The translations under genes were made by a program, and so were the position numbers. A stretch of DNA of 64,000 nt from Prochlorococcus sp. AG-355-O17. GTDB lineage: Bacteria; Cyanobacteriota; Cyanobacteriia; PCC-6307; Cyanobiaceae. The notes under the pieces were generated by a model. It had not been told where the DNA came from and ran no database searches. It saw only the letters and a program-made list of their open reading frames with translations. Positions 23,375 to 33,664 of the stretch are shown here, piece by piece; position 1 is the first letter of the stretch; every line of letters begins with the position of its first letter. The DNA lies in the NCBI GenBank assembly GCA_003280655.1, contig QCEK01000006.1, forward strand, positions 45,675 through 109,674, in the 5' to 3' direction.

Positions 23375-24991
23375 TTGGAATTAATTTCAAAAAAATCGAT
23401 ATTGATTATTGCTCCAAGCTTAATAGCAGAATCTTTATCGCTTAAGTTAACATCACTAGACCAAAATTTAGAAATTAATTTTAATAATGGAATAGGTGAT
23501 AAAACTCCAGATTTAGTTATATGGAATGTTCTTAATTTCCAATCAGAAGATCTTATAAGGTTAGAATTATTAAAATTAAGAAAAAGATATGATGAGTCAA
23601 AATTTCTTATAATTCTGTCTGGCGAACTTGTTTATGAAGCAAATACCCCTCCATCACTAAATGCTGAAGGTTTTCTTTTAAATCCCAGTGCAGAAAAAGT
23701 TCTTGAATCTATTGATACAATTTTAAATGGAGGAAGGGTATTTGATATTGAAAATAATTCCCGAGTTCAATTAAACAAAAATAAGCCTCTCTCTTTTAGT
23801 CAAAAAATTCTAACTTCAGGACTAAAACAAATCGATTCTGAAATTAATTATATATTTAAATATGTCAACTCTGATTCAACACCAGAATTTTATAAATTCA
23901 TTTTAAAAGGAAGATTAAGAGAACTTATTACTGCAAAATCTTTTCTAATTTTCTTATGGGGTAATTCACTAGAACTTTATACAGAGGCAGTTTACACTGA
24001 AAATAAAATTAATCTGGAGAATAAGAACACTGTATTCATTAAAGATAAAAACACAACAGAAATATGGAATTTAATTCTAGATAGACTAAAAGAAAGGTAT
24101 AGCTCAACTAACTTACAGGTTGAATTTAATAATTCATCAATAATTCTCTCTGGGATAAAAAAAGAATTTATTTCACGATTAATTTGTAAAATGTTAGATG
24201 AGTTAGATAATTTAGTAACAAATATTAAAGAAAACTATAAGGGGAAAGATTTTAAAGATGATTTAAATTCTCTCATAAAAGAACTTAAAGTTAATACAAT
24301 TTCAAATATCACAGACAGCTATTTTCGATTAAAAAAAGGAAGCGAATCTATCTCAATAAATAATTTTATCTATAGTGAGGTAAGTTGCGAAGAGATAGAT
24401 AGAGAATCACATGAATCAATAATGTTTATTGATCCAATTATTAAAAATGAAGCTCTTGACTATGATGGAAAATTACTCCCTCTATATGAAACAGAATCGT
24501 TTTTGATTCTTGAAAATATAATTTCAAATTGGACAATAAGGAACTGTAATTTATTAGCTTCTGAAATCTTTAATATTTGTTCTTCTTGGCCTGAATTAAG
24601 AACTGTACTCTTAAATCCCGAATTACAATCGACAAGAAATTTTGAAAGATTTAGAAATAATATTAATAACTATAATCGCTGGCATGACTATATTTATATG
24701 CCCATATATTTGTATGAGAGTAAACGAGAATATATTGATATTATCGATAAAAAATTTACCCGTTACTTTAAAAATGAAAATAGGGAGAAAGAATTAGAGA
24801 ATCTAGAATGGCTACAAAAACAAGTTACATTCTTAGTGGAGATAAGAGATGCCGTAGCACCGCAGTTAGAAGTTGCGGTAAAATATATCGGTAATCTCTT
24901 CGTAACTTTCCTTACAAAGGTTGTTGGCAAAGCTATCGGTTTAGTGGGGAAAGGAATCCTTCAAGGATTAGGAAGATCAAGTTCAAAGTAA
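23375..24991 (+). CDS. DUF3685/Ycf55-like protein
   Basis: 538 aa from TTG 23375. The N-terminal ~120 residues resemble a response-regulator receiver without the phospho-Asp pattern (KSILIIAPSLIAESLSLKL, then PDLVIWNVLNF). A long helical region follows, and the C-terminus has an amphipathic/hydrophobic stretch with Gly (VVGKAIGLVGKGILQGLG). This matches my memory of the cyanobacterial DUF3685 family related to algal plastid Ycf55. Function unknown. The downstream thioredoxin-like gene follows by 14 bases. Confidence 0.65.
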   Translation: MELISKKSILIIAPSLIAESLSLKLTSLDQNLEINFNNGIGDKTPDLVIWNVLNFQSEDLIRLELLKLRKRYDESKFLIILSGELVYEANTPPSLNAEGFLLNPSAEKVLESIDTILNGGRVFDIENNSRVQLNKNKPLSFSQKILTSGLKQIDSEINYIFKYVNSDSTPEFYKFILKGRLRELITAKSFLIFLWGNSLELYTEAVYTENKINLENKNTVFIKDKNTTEIWNLILDRLKERYSSTNLQVEFNNSSIILSGIKKEFISRLICKMLDELDNLVTNIKENYKGKDFKDDLNSLIKELKVNTISNITDSYFRLKKGSESISINNFIYSEVSCEEIDRESHESIMFIDPIIKNEALDYDGKLLPLYETESFLILENIISNWTIRNCNLLASEIFNICSSWPELRTVLLNPELQSTRNFERFRNNINNYNRWHDYIYMPIYLYESKREYIDIIDKKFTRYFKNENREKELENLEWLQKQVTFLVEIRDAVAPQLEVAVKYIGNLFVTFLTKVVGKAIGLVGKGILQGLGRSSSK

Positions 24992-25005
24992 GTTTTTAAA
25001 CTTTA

Positions 25006-25554
25006 ATGAAAATAATTCAATGGATCCTAATAGCATTAATTTTCTTAAGTCCATATAAAGCAAATGCCTCTAGAGATTCTGATAGTTATGATGGCAACAT
25101 CTTTCCAATATACGCAGGGAATGGGTCTATAGTTCCTCCTCAGACAACTCTTCAGGAATCATTAAAAAATAAAAGAGTCGCAGTTTTATTTTTTTATCTT
25201 GACGATAGCTCAGATAGTAAAGGTATGGCGCCGATAATATCTGGTTTAGATTTGATATGGAGAAATAATATAGATATCATTGCTCTAACAACTGATGAAT
25301 TACAGGATAAAGAAAAGTCTGATCTTAGAAATGAACCTAATTATTATTGGAACGGATTAATTCCACAAACCATTATTTTAAATAGTGATGGTGAAGTTAA
25401 ATATGATCAAAATGGAATGATTAATATCGATGAATTAAACAAAGTTATAGGAGAACTAAAAGGAATTGATATAGAAGATACGACATTTTCTGTAGAAAGT
25501 TTTAATGAATACAACAGTATCATTTCTGAAAAAAAAGATAAAAACAAAAATTAG
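25006..25554 (+). CDS. Exported thioredoxin-like protein lacking the CxxC site
   Basis: 182 aa with a signal peptide (hydrophobic residues 4-15, probable cleavage after KANA near residue 21). The mature part looks like a thioredoxin fold: VAVLFFYLDDSSDSKGMAPI where a CxxC would normally follow the first strand, then IDIIALTTDEL and GLIPQTIILNSDGEV with the cis-Pro. There is no Cys at all, so it cannot work as a classical oxidoreductase. It is likely a luminal or periplasmic assembly factor of cyanobacteria. Confidence 0.65.
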   Translation: MKIIQWILIALIFLSPYKANASRDSDSYDGNIFPIYAGNGSIVPPQTTLQESLKNKRVAVLFFYLDDSSDSKGMAPIISGLDLIWRNNIDIIALTTDELQDKEKSDLRNEPNYYWNGLIPQTIILNSDGEVKYDQNGMINIDELNKVIGELKGIDIEDTTFSVESFNEYNSIISEKKDKNKN

Positions 25555-25560
25555 TTAAAA

Positions 25561-26727
25561 ATGATATTAATAAATATCCTCTTAGTTCTTTTAATTTTTT
25601 TAATTGCTTCAGATTTATTTATTAAAAACTCACCCAAATCAAAGTTAAATCTAGTACCAATAAATTACAAAATTACAAAAAAGGATGGTTTAAACGAATT
25701 AATTATTGATTTTAAAATAATTAATAAAAGTAAAACCAAAGAGACGATGGTATCTAATATAAATTTTAAATTAGATTTTTTTAAAAATAAAGGTAACGAG
25801 TATTGCCAAAATTTAAACTATCAAGAAGATATTTATATATATGAAAATAATAAAATTAAGAATTTAAAAAATTATTGGCCAACTACAATTATCAAGTCAA
25901 ATTCAGAATTATTTGTAAGAATCATATATAAGTTTAACAATGATAATTTTAGAAAAAGAATAAAATATCTATGGTTAAAAGTATTTTGGGAGAACTATGG
26001 ACATTTTGGTATTTCAAATAATAAGGATTGTTTTTTAATTAATTTAGATGGTCAAAAACAAAAGCCGAAAGAAGTTTTTGAGATTCCTTTAAATAATAAA
26101 TACAAAGCTTTTGCAATTAAAACTGATTTACTTGGCTGCTTTGATAACCCAGTAAATACTGTGATTGAATACTGCAAAGGAATTGTAGAAAAAAATGATA
26201 TTTTAACAATCGGAGAGAGTCCGCTAGCGATTATGCAAAATAGATATATTTCCCCTCAAAATTTAAAATATAGTTTATTTTCGAAAGCTTTATGTTATTT
26301 TTTTCACCCTACAAGCAGTCTCGCAACAGCTTGCGGCATGCAATTATTAATAAATAGAACCGGAGTCACAAGAATAACCTTTGCACTATTGGTTGGATTT
26401 CTCTTCAAATTAGTTGGTATTAAGGGTATGTTTTATAGGTTAACTGGTTCAGAATCATCTCTAATTGATGATATAAGCGGAACAGTTACACCCTACGACA
26501 AGAGTATAGTTATGGGTCCTCTCAATGCGGAGTTATTTTGTAAGGAGGTCTCGAACCATCTGAATATAAATGTTGCTGTAGTTGATGTTAATGATCTTGG
26601 AGGTGTGAAAGTCTTAGCTAGTTCAAATAAAAAAGTAAATAAAATACTCAAAAGAAACTTAATATCTAATCCAGCTGGCAATGGAGATGAAAAAACCCCT
26701 ATAGTATTAATAAGAGAAAAAAAGTAA
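25561..26727 (+). CDS. F420-0:gamma-glutamyl ligase-like (CofE-like) protein
   Basis: 388 aa. An N-terminal membrane anchor (ILINILLVLLIFLIASDLF) and about 170 lineage-specific residues precede a C-terminal domain resembling CofE-type ligases: KAFAIKTDLLGCFDNPVNTV, EKNDILTIGESPLAIMQNRY, ASLATACG-like SLATACGMQ and a later VAVVDVNDLGGVKVL. F420 use in this organism is not evident here, so the substrate may differ. It abuts the next gene directly. Confidence 0.65.
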   Translation: MILINILLVLLIFLIASDLFIKNSPKSKLNLVPINYKITKKDGLNELIIDFKIINKSKTKETMVSNINFKLDFFKNKGNEYCQNLNYQEDIYIYENNKIKNLKNYWPTTIIKSNSELFVRIIYKFNNDNFRKRIKYLWLKVFWENYGHFGISNNKDCFLINLDGQKQKPKEVFEIPLNNKYKAFAIKTDLLGCFDNPVNTVIEYCKGIVEKNDILTIGESPLAIMQNRYISPQNLKYSLFSKALCYFFHPTSSLATACGMQLLINRTGVTRITFALLVGFLFKLVGIKGMFYRLTGSESSLIDDISGTVTPYDKSIVMGPLNAELFCKEVSNHLNINVAVVDVNDLGGVKVLASSNKKVNKILKRNLISNPAGNGDEKTPIVLIREKK

Positions 26728-27783
26728 ATGAAAAAAGATACCTCTTATTCTTTTCAATCTAAAAAAGGAATGGAAGTAACTTTTGAAGAACTCCATATAA
26801 GGCACATTAATCTTTTGATAGATATTAAAAATAAGGAATTGAATAATTGGTTTTTAAAGATGGCAATTATAAATACCTTTGATGACTTAAAAATTTTTTT
26901 AAATAATCTTAAGAAAAATAAAAATAAATGCATAATTGCTATACATGGAAACGAAATTATTGGTTATTTGAATATTTTTCCTTTAAACAAAAAAGAGACT
27001 TGCTTAAAAATATCAAAGCCTAAGTTGATAAACAACAAGTGTTCTTTAACAGGTAAAGAATTAACATTAGGATTGATAAAAAAATCTATCTCAATAAAAG
27101 ACATCAAAACTTCAAGTTGGATAATTAACGCAGATATAAATAATGTTGACCTCATATCAAACTCAAGAGAATTAGGCTTTCAACCTTTAGGAGAGATAAT
27201 CCTTTGGGATGGTACTGTTCTAAATAAATCTACAAATCAAAATACCAATGCCTATTCATTAATTAATGAATTCCAAAACATTAATAAACAAAATATATTA
27301 AAAATAGTAAATTTCATAAGATCAAATCAATCTCCCTTAATAAGAAATATTTTAGATTTTGAACAAGACGACATTCTTAAAAGAAATAACTCTAAGAGTG
27401 GTGCCTTAATATATGAAAATTCAGTTTTATGTACAATTTTAAAAGATATTAATTATCAAAATGAAGAAATTTATACTTTAACTATAAGTAGATATTGGGA
27501 TAAGAGATTCAATTCTATTTTAAAAGAATTTATAAAAAGATTTTTTGAAAAATCACCTGTTTCATATTTAAAAACCTATAAAGAAAATTCTCAATTAAAT
27601 CTTTTTCTCGAAGAATGTAATCTCAAAGAAAAAAATCAAGAAATAATTCTTATCAGGAACACAATAGTTAAAAATGAAGCCAAACAAGTAAATATAATAA
27701 ATCAATCTTTGGACTCAATCTTTGAAAAATTAAGTCCACAAGGTAATCCATATCCATCTCCTTTTCCATTAAAAACAAAGTGA
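26728..27783 (+). CDS. GNAT-like acyltransferase-fold protein
   Basis: 351 aa, Lys/Asn-rich. Residues about 15-160 look like a GNAT domain ([29 protein letters not shown], then [20 protein letters not shown] with [10 protein letters not shown] at the end). The second half repeats a weaker similar pattern. I do not recognise the acetyl-CoA loop clearly, so enzyme activity is uncertain. It starts one base after the CofE-like gene and its stop overlaps the GTG of yqgF, so the three are coupled. Confidence 0.55.
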   Translation: MKKDTSYSFQSKKGMEVTFEELHIRHINLLIDIKNKELNNWFLKMAIINTFDDLKIFLNNLKKNKNKCIIAIHGNEIIGYLNIFPLNKKETCLKISKPKLINNKCSLTGKELTLGLIKKSISIKDIKTSSWIINADINNVDLISNSRELGFQPLGEIILWDGTVLNKSTNQNTNAYSLINEFQNINKQNILKIVNFIRSNQSPLIRNILDFEQDDILKRNNSKSGALIYENSVLCTILKDINYQNEEIYTLTISRYWDKRFNSILKEFIKRFFEKSPVSYLKTYKENSQLNLFLEECNLKEKNQEIILIRNTIVKNEAKQVNIINQSLDSIFEKLSPQGNPYPSPFPLKTK

Positions 27784-28241
27784 AATTTTGCAAACCTAAA
27801 CCCAAGTCAATTTTGAGTTTGGATATAGGTACCAAAAGAATAGGATTAGCTTATTGTGATCCCCTCTGCATAACATCAAATATACTTCCAGCAGTAAAAC
27901 GGTTTGAAAATAAGCAAGAGATTAAAATCATTAGAAATTATATAAATGAATTTAATTTGACTGGGTTTATTGTAGGTATCCCACTAGATGAGAAAGGTCA
28001 AATGACCACTCAAGCTATTGACTGTAAAAATTACGGTCAGTTACTTTCAAATGAATTAAAGCTTCCATTTTCTTACGTCAACGAACATAGTTCAACTTGG
28101 GAATCTTCATATAGATTTGGAATAAAAAAAGATAAATCCGGATTGATTGATAGTTTTTCAGCAAAAATAATACTTGAACAATGGATCGAAGAGGGTCCTG
28201 AATTAGAAAAAATAGCTGGTAAACGTCAGATAAAATATTAG
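27780..28241 (+). CDS. yqgF: Putative Holliday junction resolvase / pre-16S rRNA nuclease YqgF
   Basis: 153 aa RNase H-fold protein. The N-terminal [19 protein letters not shown] holds the first acidic residue, [14 protein letters not shown] and the middle [10 protein letters not shown] the second, and the end [20 protein letters not shown] the third (LIDSxxA). GTG start within GTGA overlapping the previous stop. The family role is 5' processing of 16S rRNA or RuvX-type recombination. Confidence 0.9.
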   Translation: MKFCKPKPKSILSLDIGTKRIGLAYCDPLCITSNILPAVKRFENKQEIKIIRNYINEFNLTGFIVGIPLDEKGQMTTQAIDCKNYGQLLSNELKLPFSYVNEHSSTWESSYRFGIKKDKSGLIDSFSAKIILEQWIEEGPELEKIAGKRQIKY

Positions 28242-28267
28242 TATTAAAAAGGATAGATAATTTTTAA

Positions 28268-28804
28268 ATGAAAGAAGCCAATTCAAATGATAATTATGAT
28301 GCACAGACTCTTTTATTAAATGACTCAAATGGAAATGAGCTATTTTGTTATCTTGAACAATTAGTAAGTGTTGAAGGCCAAGAATATGCTTTATTAACGC
28401 CAGTTGATACTCCAGTAAGTCTTTTTAAGATAAATGAAAAAGATGAACCTGAACTAATTGAGAAAATAGATAAAAACGAACAAATACTAAAAAATGCTGA
28501 AGCAGTTCTTCAAGAACATGATCTAAGACTTATTAGATCAGCAGTTACATTAACAGTATCAGGAGAACTTGAAGAACCAATTTACGATGAATTAGAAGAA
28601 GATTACGTAGATGATGATAGTGAGAGTTATGAATTGCTCGTTAACTTTAATCTTTTTGACCAAGAATATGGCTTATATATACCACTAGATCCTTTTTTCA
28701 TTGTGGGTAAATTAAAAGACAAGGGTGCCTTATTAGTTGAAGATGATGAGTTCGATAAAATTCAACCTTTGATTGAAACTGAGCTTGCAAAGAGTAGTTC
28801 TTAA
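28268..28804 (+). CDS. DUF3727 protein
   Basis: 178 aa acidic cyanobacterial/plastid protein. The first half is DUF1292-like (LLLNDSNGNELFCYLEQLVS, YALLTPVDTPVSLF) and the C-terminal part carries GLYIPLDPFFIVGKLKDKGA, the DUF3727 core. No catalytic residues are apparent; the plant relative is chloroplast-targeted. It sits between yqgF and a HAD phosphatase, both translation- or housekeeping-linked. Confidence 0.75.
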   Translation: MKEANSNDNYDAQTLLLNDSNGNELFCYLEQLVSVEGQEYALLTPVDTPVSLFKINEKDEPELIEKIDKNEQILKNAEAVLQEHDLRLIRSAVTLTVSGELEEPIYDELEEDYVDDDSESYELLVNFNLFDQEYGLYIPLDPFFIVGKLKDKGALLVEDDEFDKIQPLIETELAKSSS

Positions 28805-28809
28805 AATCA

Positions 28810-29304
28810 ATGAGATCTATCCTAAAAGTTAATTGGGATTCAAAATTACCAATATATAAGATTTCTCAATCTGATTTGCAAAAAAAAGGAATTAATTCTT
28901 TATTGCTAGACGTGGATGGCACTCTAGTAAATAGAAAATCAAATATGATCCCAAAAACTGTAAAAAATTGGATCATTGAATCTAAAAAACTTTTCTCCTT
29001 ATATCTAATAAGTAATAATCCATCAAAAAAAAGAATCGCAAAAATAGCGAAAGAATTAAATTTAAGGTACAAATACAATGCATCAAAACCAAGAAAAAAA
29101 GTAACTTTGAATGTTATCAAAGAAATTGGCAGAGAGCCAAAAAATATTGCCATTATTGGCGACAGAATATTTACAGATATTATCGTTGGGAATAGATGTA
29201 ATATAAAAACAATATTAGTTAAGCGATTAAATAAAGATGGCTTGCCTATAAAATTTAATTTAACTTTGACAATAGAAAAATTAATTTCTCATTTTATAAA
29301 ATGA
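28810..29304 (+). CDS. HAD-superfamily phosphatase, YqeG family
   Basis: 164 aa HAD IIIA-type hydrolase. Motif I is [14 protein letters not shown] (nucleophile in DVDGT), motif [16 protein letters not shown], and motif [20 protein letters not shown]. Bacterial/plastid YqeG relatives include phosphatidylglycerophosphate phosphatases (yeast Gep4, plant PGPP1), so it could finish PG synthesis after PgsA, whose gene is also in this window. Its stop overlaps the proB start (ATGA). Confidence 0.85.
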   Translation: MRSILKVNWDSKLPIYKISQSDLQKKGINSLLLDVDGTLVNRKSNMIPKTVKNWIIESKKLFSLYLISNNPSKKRIAKIAKELNLRYKYNASKPRKKVTLNVIKEIGREPKNIAIIGDRIFTDIIVGNRCNIKTILVKRLNKDGLPIKFNLTLTIEKLISHFIK

Positions 29305-30383
29305 AAACTTGGGTTATAAAAATTGGTACTAGTATTTTAAGAGGAACAGAGGAAACATCTACAGAAGAAGTTATTGAAACTCTTTCAAGATCCTTTACAA
29401 GTTTTCTTTCAAAAGGAAACAAATTAATTTTAGTAACTAGTGGAGCTGTTGGATTAGGTTGCAAAAAATTAAATATTAAAACGAGACCAAATGATTTAAG
29501 TACCCTTCAAGCTACTGCTGCAGTAGGTCAAGTTAATTTAATGTCCTTATACGATAAAGTATTTAATAAATTAGGTCATAATATTGCTCAAATTCTAATA
29601 ACTAAAGCTGATTTCAATTCAAGAGAATCATTTAATAACGCTTCTAAAACTTTAAAAAAATTAATCGATTTGAATGTAATTCCAATAGTAAATGAAAATG
29701 ATACCGTAGCAAATGAAGAGCTTAAATATGGAGATAATGATACCCTCTCTGCTTTAGTTGCCTTAGCTATAAATGCTAACAAGCTTATTTTATTAACCGA
29801 TATTGAAAATCTATACTCAAAAGATCCACGCAAAAATAAAGATGCGCAACCTATTAAAGAAGTTCATAATAGTGAATTAAAAGTAATTAAAGATAAAAAT
29901 ATTCAAAACTCAAATAATGAATGGGGAACAGGAGGAATTTCTACAAAATTAATTTCTGCAGAAATAGCAACAAAAGGAGGAGTTGAAGTCCAACTAGTAG
30001 ATGGAACTAATAAAAAAAACTTAATTGAGATTTTTAATAATAATAAAATTGGGACTTTATTTTATCCAGTAGAAAAACCTATAGGAAACAAAAAAAGTTG
30101 GCTTTCACATGCAATTCAAACAGTAGGGAAAATCACTTTAGATGATGGCGCTTCTTTTGCAATTAAAAAAAAAGGTGCCTCACTTTTATCAGTTGGTGTT
30201 AAGAATGTAGAAGGAAACTTTACGATTAATCAGGCAGTTAAAATCGTAAATACAAATGATAAAGAAGTTGCAAAAGGTTTAGTATCAATAAGTAGCGACA
30301 AATTAAGAAGTATCTTAAATAATAAAGAAAATAACAACTCCTCGATAATTGTCGTACATAGAGATGTTCTTGCTCTCTCTTAG
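29301..30383 (+). CDS. proB: Glutamate 5-kinase
   Basis: 360 aa, first step of proline biosynthesis from glutamate. The amino-acid-kinase domain shows [46 protein letters not shown] and [17 protein letters not shown]-terminal PUA domain of about 80 residues is present ([20 protein letters not shown]). The 4-base overlap with the HAD gene indicates coupled translation. Confidence 0.96.
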   Translation: MKTWVIKIGTSILRGTEETSTEEVIETLSRSFTSFLSKGNKLILVTSGAVGLGCKKLNIKTRPNDLSTLQATAAVGQVNLMSLYDKVFNKLGHNIAQILITKADFNSRESFNNASKTLKKLIDLNVIPIVNENDTVANEELKYGDNDTLSALVALAINANKLILLTDIENLYSKDPRKNKDAQPIKEVHNSELKVIKDKNIQNSNNEWGTGGISTKLISAEIATKGGVEVQLVDGTNKKNLIEIFNNNKIGTLFYPVEKPIGNKKSWLSHAIQTVGKITLDDGASFAIKKKGASLLSVGVKNVEGNFTINQAVKIVNTNDKEVAKGLVSISSDKLRSILNNKENNNSSIIVVHRDVLALS

Positions 30384-30402
30384 AAAAAATTAAAACTGAA
30401 AA

Positions 30403-31437
30403 ATGCTTTTAAGTGATTTAGTTGATCTAATAAAAAAAGGAAATTCAAATTTTATTAGTGCCAATATTTTCGAAGATTTAAATATAGATGATGCTGCCTC
30501 ATTAGATGCTGCAGTTAAGCATCAAATATCTTTTTTAGAAGAAAATAATATCCTTAAAGAAAAATTAGATCAAACTAAAGCATCAGCAATAATAACTACT
30601 AACAACGATGAAATCGTTGGTGCTCTAAAGAAACTCAATATATCAAACGTAATCGTTAAAAATCCAAGAATTGCATTTGCAGAAGTATTGGATTGTTTAT
30701 ATAAAACTATCAATTTCAAACCAGGAATTCACGCTTCAGCGGTTATAGATAAAACAGCAATAATTGGAACAGATTGCCATATTGGACCTAATGTCTATAT
30801 TGGAGAAAATACTGTAATTGGAGACAATAATCATATTCTTCCTGGATCATCAATTTTAGGCAATGTTCGAATAGGAAATAATAATATAATTCATCCAAAT
30901 TGTGTAATTTACGAAAATACCACTCTAAAAAATAATTGTGTAATTAATTCAAATTCTGTTATTGGATCAGAGGGCTTTGGTTTTATTCCTAAAAATGGCA
31001 AATGGGTAAAGATGCCTCAAAAAGGTGGTGTAAAAATAATGAGTTTCGTAGAAATTGGAACGAATTGTTGTATCGATAGACCCGCAGTTGGATTTACTTT
31101 TATTGATGAGGGAACAAAGTTGGATAATTTAATACAAATAGGTCATGGAGTAAAAATTGGAAAGAATTGTGCATTTGCAGCTCAAGTTGGTATCGCTGGA
31201 GGAGCAAATATTGGAGATGGTGTTATTTTGGCAGGGCAAGTAGGAGTCAATAATAGAGTAAAAGTTGGTAATAATGTCATAGCGAGTTCAAAATGCGGAA
31301 TTCATTGTGACATTGAAGATGGCAAGGTAATTAGTGGTTTCCCCGCGATGGAAAATAAATCATGGCTAAGGAGTTCAAGTATTTTTAAAAAATTACCAGA
31401 ATTAGCAAAAAAACTTAGACAATTAGACAAGCAATAA
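30403..31437 (+). CDS. lpxD: UDP-3-O-acylglucosamine N-acyltransferase
   Basis: 344 aa left-handed parallel beta-helix acyltransferase of lipid A synthesis. Many hexapeptide repeats run from about residue 105 (AVIDKTAIIGTDCHIGPNVY onward). The catalytic His lies in NLIQIGHGVKIGKNC, and SEGFGFIPKNGKWVKMPQ is the LpxD-specific insertion. It shows that this organism makes lipid A-type LPS. ATG start 19 bases after proB. Confidence 0.95.
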   Translation: MLLSDLVDLIKKGNSNFISANIFEDLNIDDAASLDAAVKHQISFLEENNILKEKLDQTKASAIITTNNDEIVGALKKLNISNVIVKNPRIAFAEVLDCLYKTINFKPGIHASAVIDKTAIIGTDCHIGPNVYIGENTVIGDNNHILPGSSILGNVRIGNNNIIHPNCVIYENTTLKNNCVINSNSVIGSEGFGFIPKNGKWVKMPQKGGVKIMSFVEIGTNCCIDRPAVGFTFIDEGTKLDNLIQIGHGVKIGKNCAFAAQVGIAGGANIGDGVILAGQVGVNNRVKVGNNVIASSKCGIHCDIEDGKVISGFPAMENKSWLRSSSIFKKLPELAKKLRQLDKQ

Positions 31438-31465
31438 TTTATTGTTCTATTAAACAAAAAATTAA

Positions 31466-32539
31466 ATGAAGAAATATAATATTGTTTTGTTGTCAGGAGA
31501 CGGAATTGGACCAGAGATTTCAGAAGTTTCAAAAAGGGTTTTAAAAAAGCTTTCAAAAAATCATAATTTCGATATTGAGATTATTGAAAAATTATTTGGA
31601 GGGATAGCTTATGAAAAATATGGGACTCCTGCTCCAGATGAGACACTAGATCAATGCAAAAAAAGTGATGCTGTACTTTTAGCATGTGTTGGAGATATTA
31701 AATATGACTCTCTTGAAAGAGAATTAAGGCCAGAAAGTGGGTTACTAAAGTTAAGATCTGCCCTAAACCTTTTCGCAAATATCAGGCCTGTCAAAATAAG
31801 AAAATCTCTATTAGATTCAAGTACATTAAAAAAAGAAATTGTTGAGCATGTAGATCTTATTGTTGTAAGAGAATTAATAGGGGGAATTTATTTTGGAAAA
31901 CCAAGAGGACATATAACAAATACAAAAATTCTAAAAGCTTTCAATACTATGGTTTATGATTCGGCCGAAATAGAGAGAATAACTGAAATAGCAATAAAAA
32001 TTGCTAACCAAAGAAATAAAAAAATATGTTCTGTTGATAAATCAAATGTTCTTGAGGTTAGTCAATTATGGAGAGATACAGTTTTAAATACCACTTCAAA
32101 AGACAAAAAAATATCTCTTAGCAATATGTACGTTGATAATGCAGCGATGCAATTAGTTAGAGATCCTGGTCAATTTGATGTAATTTTAACAAGTAATTTA
32201 TTTGGAGATATTTTAAGCGACTTAGCAGCAATGTTAACTGGTTCTATTGGTATGCTTCCATCTGCTTCTCTAAACAATAATGGTCCAGGAGTTTTTGAAC
32301 CTGTTCATGGTTCGGCTCCTGATATAGCAGGTAAAAACATAGCGAATCCTATAGCAATGCTTTTATCTGCTTCCATGATGTTAAAAATTGGGTTAAATGA
32401 AGAAAAAGCTGCAGAAAATTTAGAAACTGCCATTGATAAGGTTTTATCAAAAGGATTTAGAACAGCAGATTTAGCTGATGGGTCTTCCGAAGTTTTATCT
32501 TGCAGTGAAATCGGAAATAAAATAATGGATGAAATTTAA
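31466..32539 (+). CDS. leuB: 3-isopropylmalate dehydrogenase
   Basis: 357 aa, oxidative decarboxylation step of leucine biosynthesis. LSGDGIGPEISEV at the start, ESGLLKLRSALNLFANIRPVK for substrate binding, VRELIGGIYFGKPRG typical of LeuB rather than isocitrate dehydrogenase, and EPVHGSAPDIAGKNIANPIA for NAD. Full length, no damage. Followed after about 90 bases by prk. Confidence 0.96.
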   Translation: MKKYNIVLLSGDGIGPEISEVSKRVLKKLSKNHNFDIEIIEKLFGGIAYEKYGTPAPDETLDQCKKSDAVLLACVGDIKYDSLERELRPESGLLKLRSALNLFANIRPVKIRKSLLDSSTLKKEIVEHVDLIVVRELIGGIYFGKPRGHITNTKILKAFNTMVYDSAEIERITEIAIKIANQRNKKICSVDKSNVLEVSQLWRDTVLNTTSKDKKISLSNMYVDNAAMQLVRDPGQFDVILTSNLFGDILSDLAAMLTGSIGMLPSASLNNNGPGVFEPVHGSAPDIAGKNIANPIAMLLSASMMLKIGLNEEKAAENLETAIDKVLSKGFRTADLADGSSEVLSCSEIGNKIMDEI

Positions 32540-32628
32540 AAAAAAATTAATAAATAAAAAAATATTTTTAAGTAAAACATAAAGTTGGCATATGACCTGT
32601 CAGAATCATTAGATATTGTTTTTAAAAA

Positions 32629-33525
32629 ATGTCAAAACGTCATCCAGTAGTTGCTGTAACAGGATCTTCAGGAGCAGGAACAAGTACAGTAAAAAGAGCC
32701 TTTGAGCATATTTTTGCCAGAGAAGACATTGTTCCAGCAGTTGTAGAAGGTGATAGTTACCACAGATTTGAAAGAATGCCTATGAAAAAAGCTATGGCAG
32801 ACGCTCTTTCAAAAGGGGAGAATTTCTCTCATTTTGGTCCAGAGGCTAATCTTTTTGACAAGCTAGAAGAACTTTTTAAAATCTATGGTGAAACTGGAGG
32901 AGGAAAGAAAAGATATTATCTACATAGTCTTGAAGAAGCAGAAGAACATAATACAAGACTTGGGACATCCTTAGAACCTGGACAATTTACTCCTTGGGAA
33001 GACATTCCTGAGGGAACAGACGTACTTTTTTATGAAGGTTTGCATGGCGGGGTAGAAGGTGATGGATACAATGTGGCATCTTATGCTGATTTACTTGTTG
33101 GTGTTGTTCCGATAACAAATTTAGAGTGGATTCAAAAAATCCATAGAGATAACGCAGAAAGAGGTTACTCAGCGGAAACCATTGTAGATACTATATTGAG
33201 AAGAATGCCTGATTATATAAATCACATTTGCCCACAATTCAGCAAAACTGATATTAATTTCCAAAGAATTCCCACAATTGACACTTCTAATCCTTTCATA
33301 TGCAGGAATATCCCAACTCCTGATGAGAGCTTTGTGATCATACATTTCAGAAAAGGGGCAAGAGAGAAATGGGGGATTGATTTTCAATACTTGCTTGGAA
33401 TGATTAATGATTCATTTATGTCAAGTCCAACAAGTATCGTTGTAAATGGAGGGAAAATGGGATTCGCAATGGAACTAATTCTCACTCCAATAATTCATAA
33501 AATGATTGAGGAGAAAAATAAATAA
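32629..33525 (+). CDS. prk: Phosphoribulokinase, class I (proteobacterial type)
   Basis: 298 aa Calvin-cycle kinase making ribulose 1,5-bisphosphate. The P-loop VTGSSGAGTSTVKRAFEHIF, VEGDSYHRFERMPM, FSHFGPEANLFDKLEELF, LFYEGLHGG, EWIQKIHRDNAERGYSAE and FSKTDINFQRIPTIDTSNPF closely follow Rhodobacter-type class I enzymes. The class II enzyme of freshwater cyanobacteria and plants is longer, with N-terminal regulatory cysteines that are absent here. This fits the alpha-cyanobacterial carbon machinery. Confidence 0.94.
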   Translation: MSKRHPVVAVTGSSGAGTSTVKRAFEHIFAREDIVPAVVEGDSYHRFERMPMKKAMADALSKGENFSHFGPEANLFDKLEELFKIYGETGGGKKRYYLHSLEEAEEHNTRLGTSLEPGQFTPWEDIPEGTDVLFYEGLHGGVEGDGYNVASYADLLVGVVPITNLEWIQKIHRDNAERGYSAETIVDTILRRMPDYINHICPQFSKTDINFQRIPTIDTSNPFICRNIPTPDESFVIIHFRKGAREKWGIDFQYLLGMINDSFMSSPTSIVVNGGKMGFAMELILTPIIHKMIEEKNK

Positions 33526-33664
33526 TAATTAATTTTCGATTATCAACTCAAATCATTATTTTTTAACTTTGAGAAGTTTTTAATCTAGAGGATCTCAAAT
33601 TTTTATATATCTTTCTTGATAAAAGTACCTTACTTAGATTTAAATAGAAAAAACAGGAAATGTT

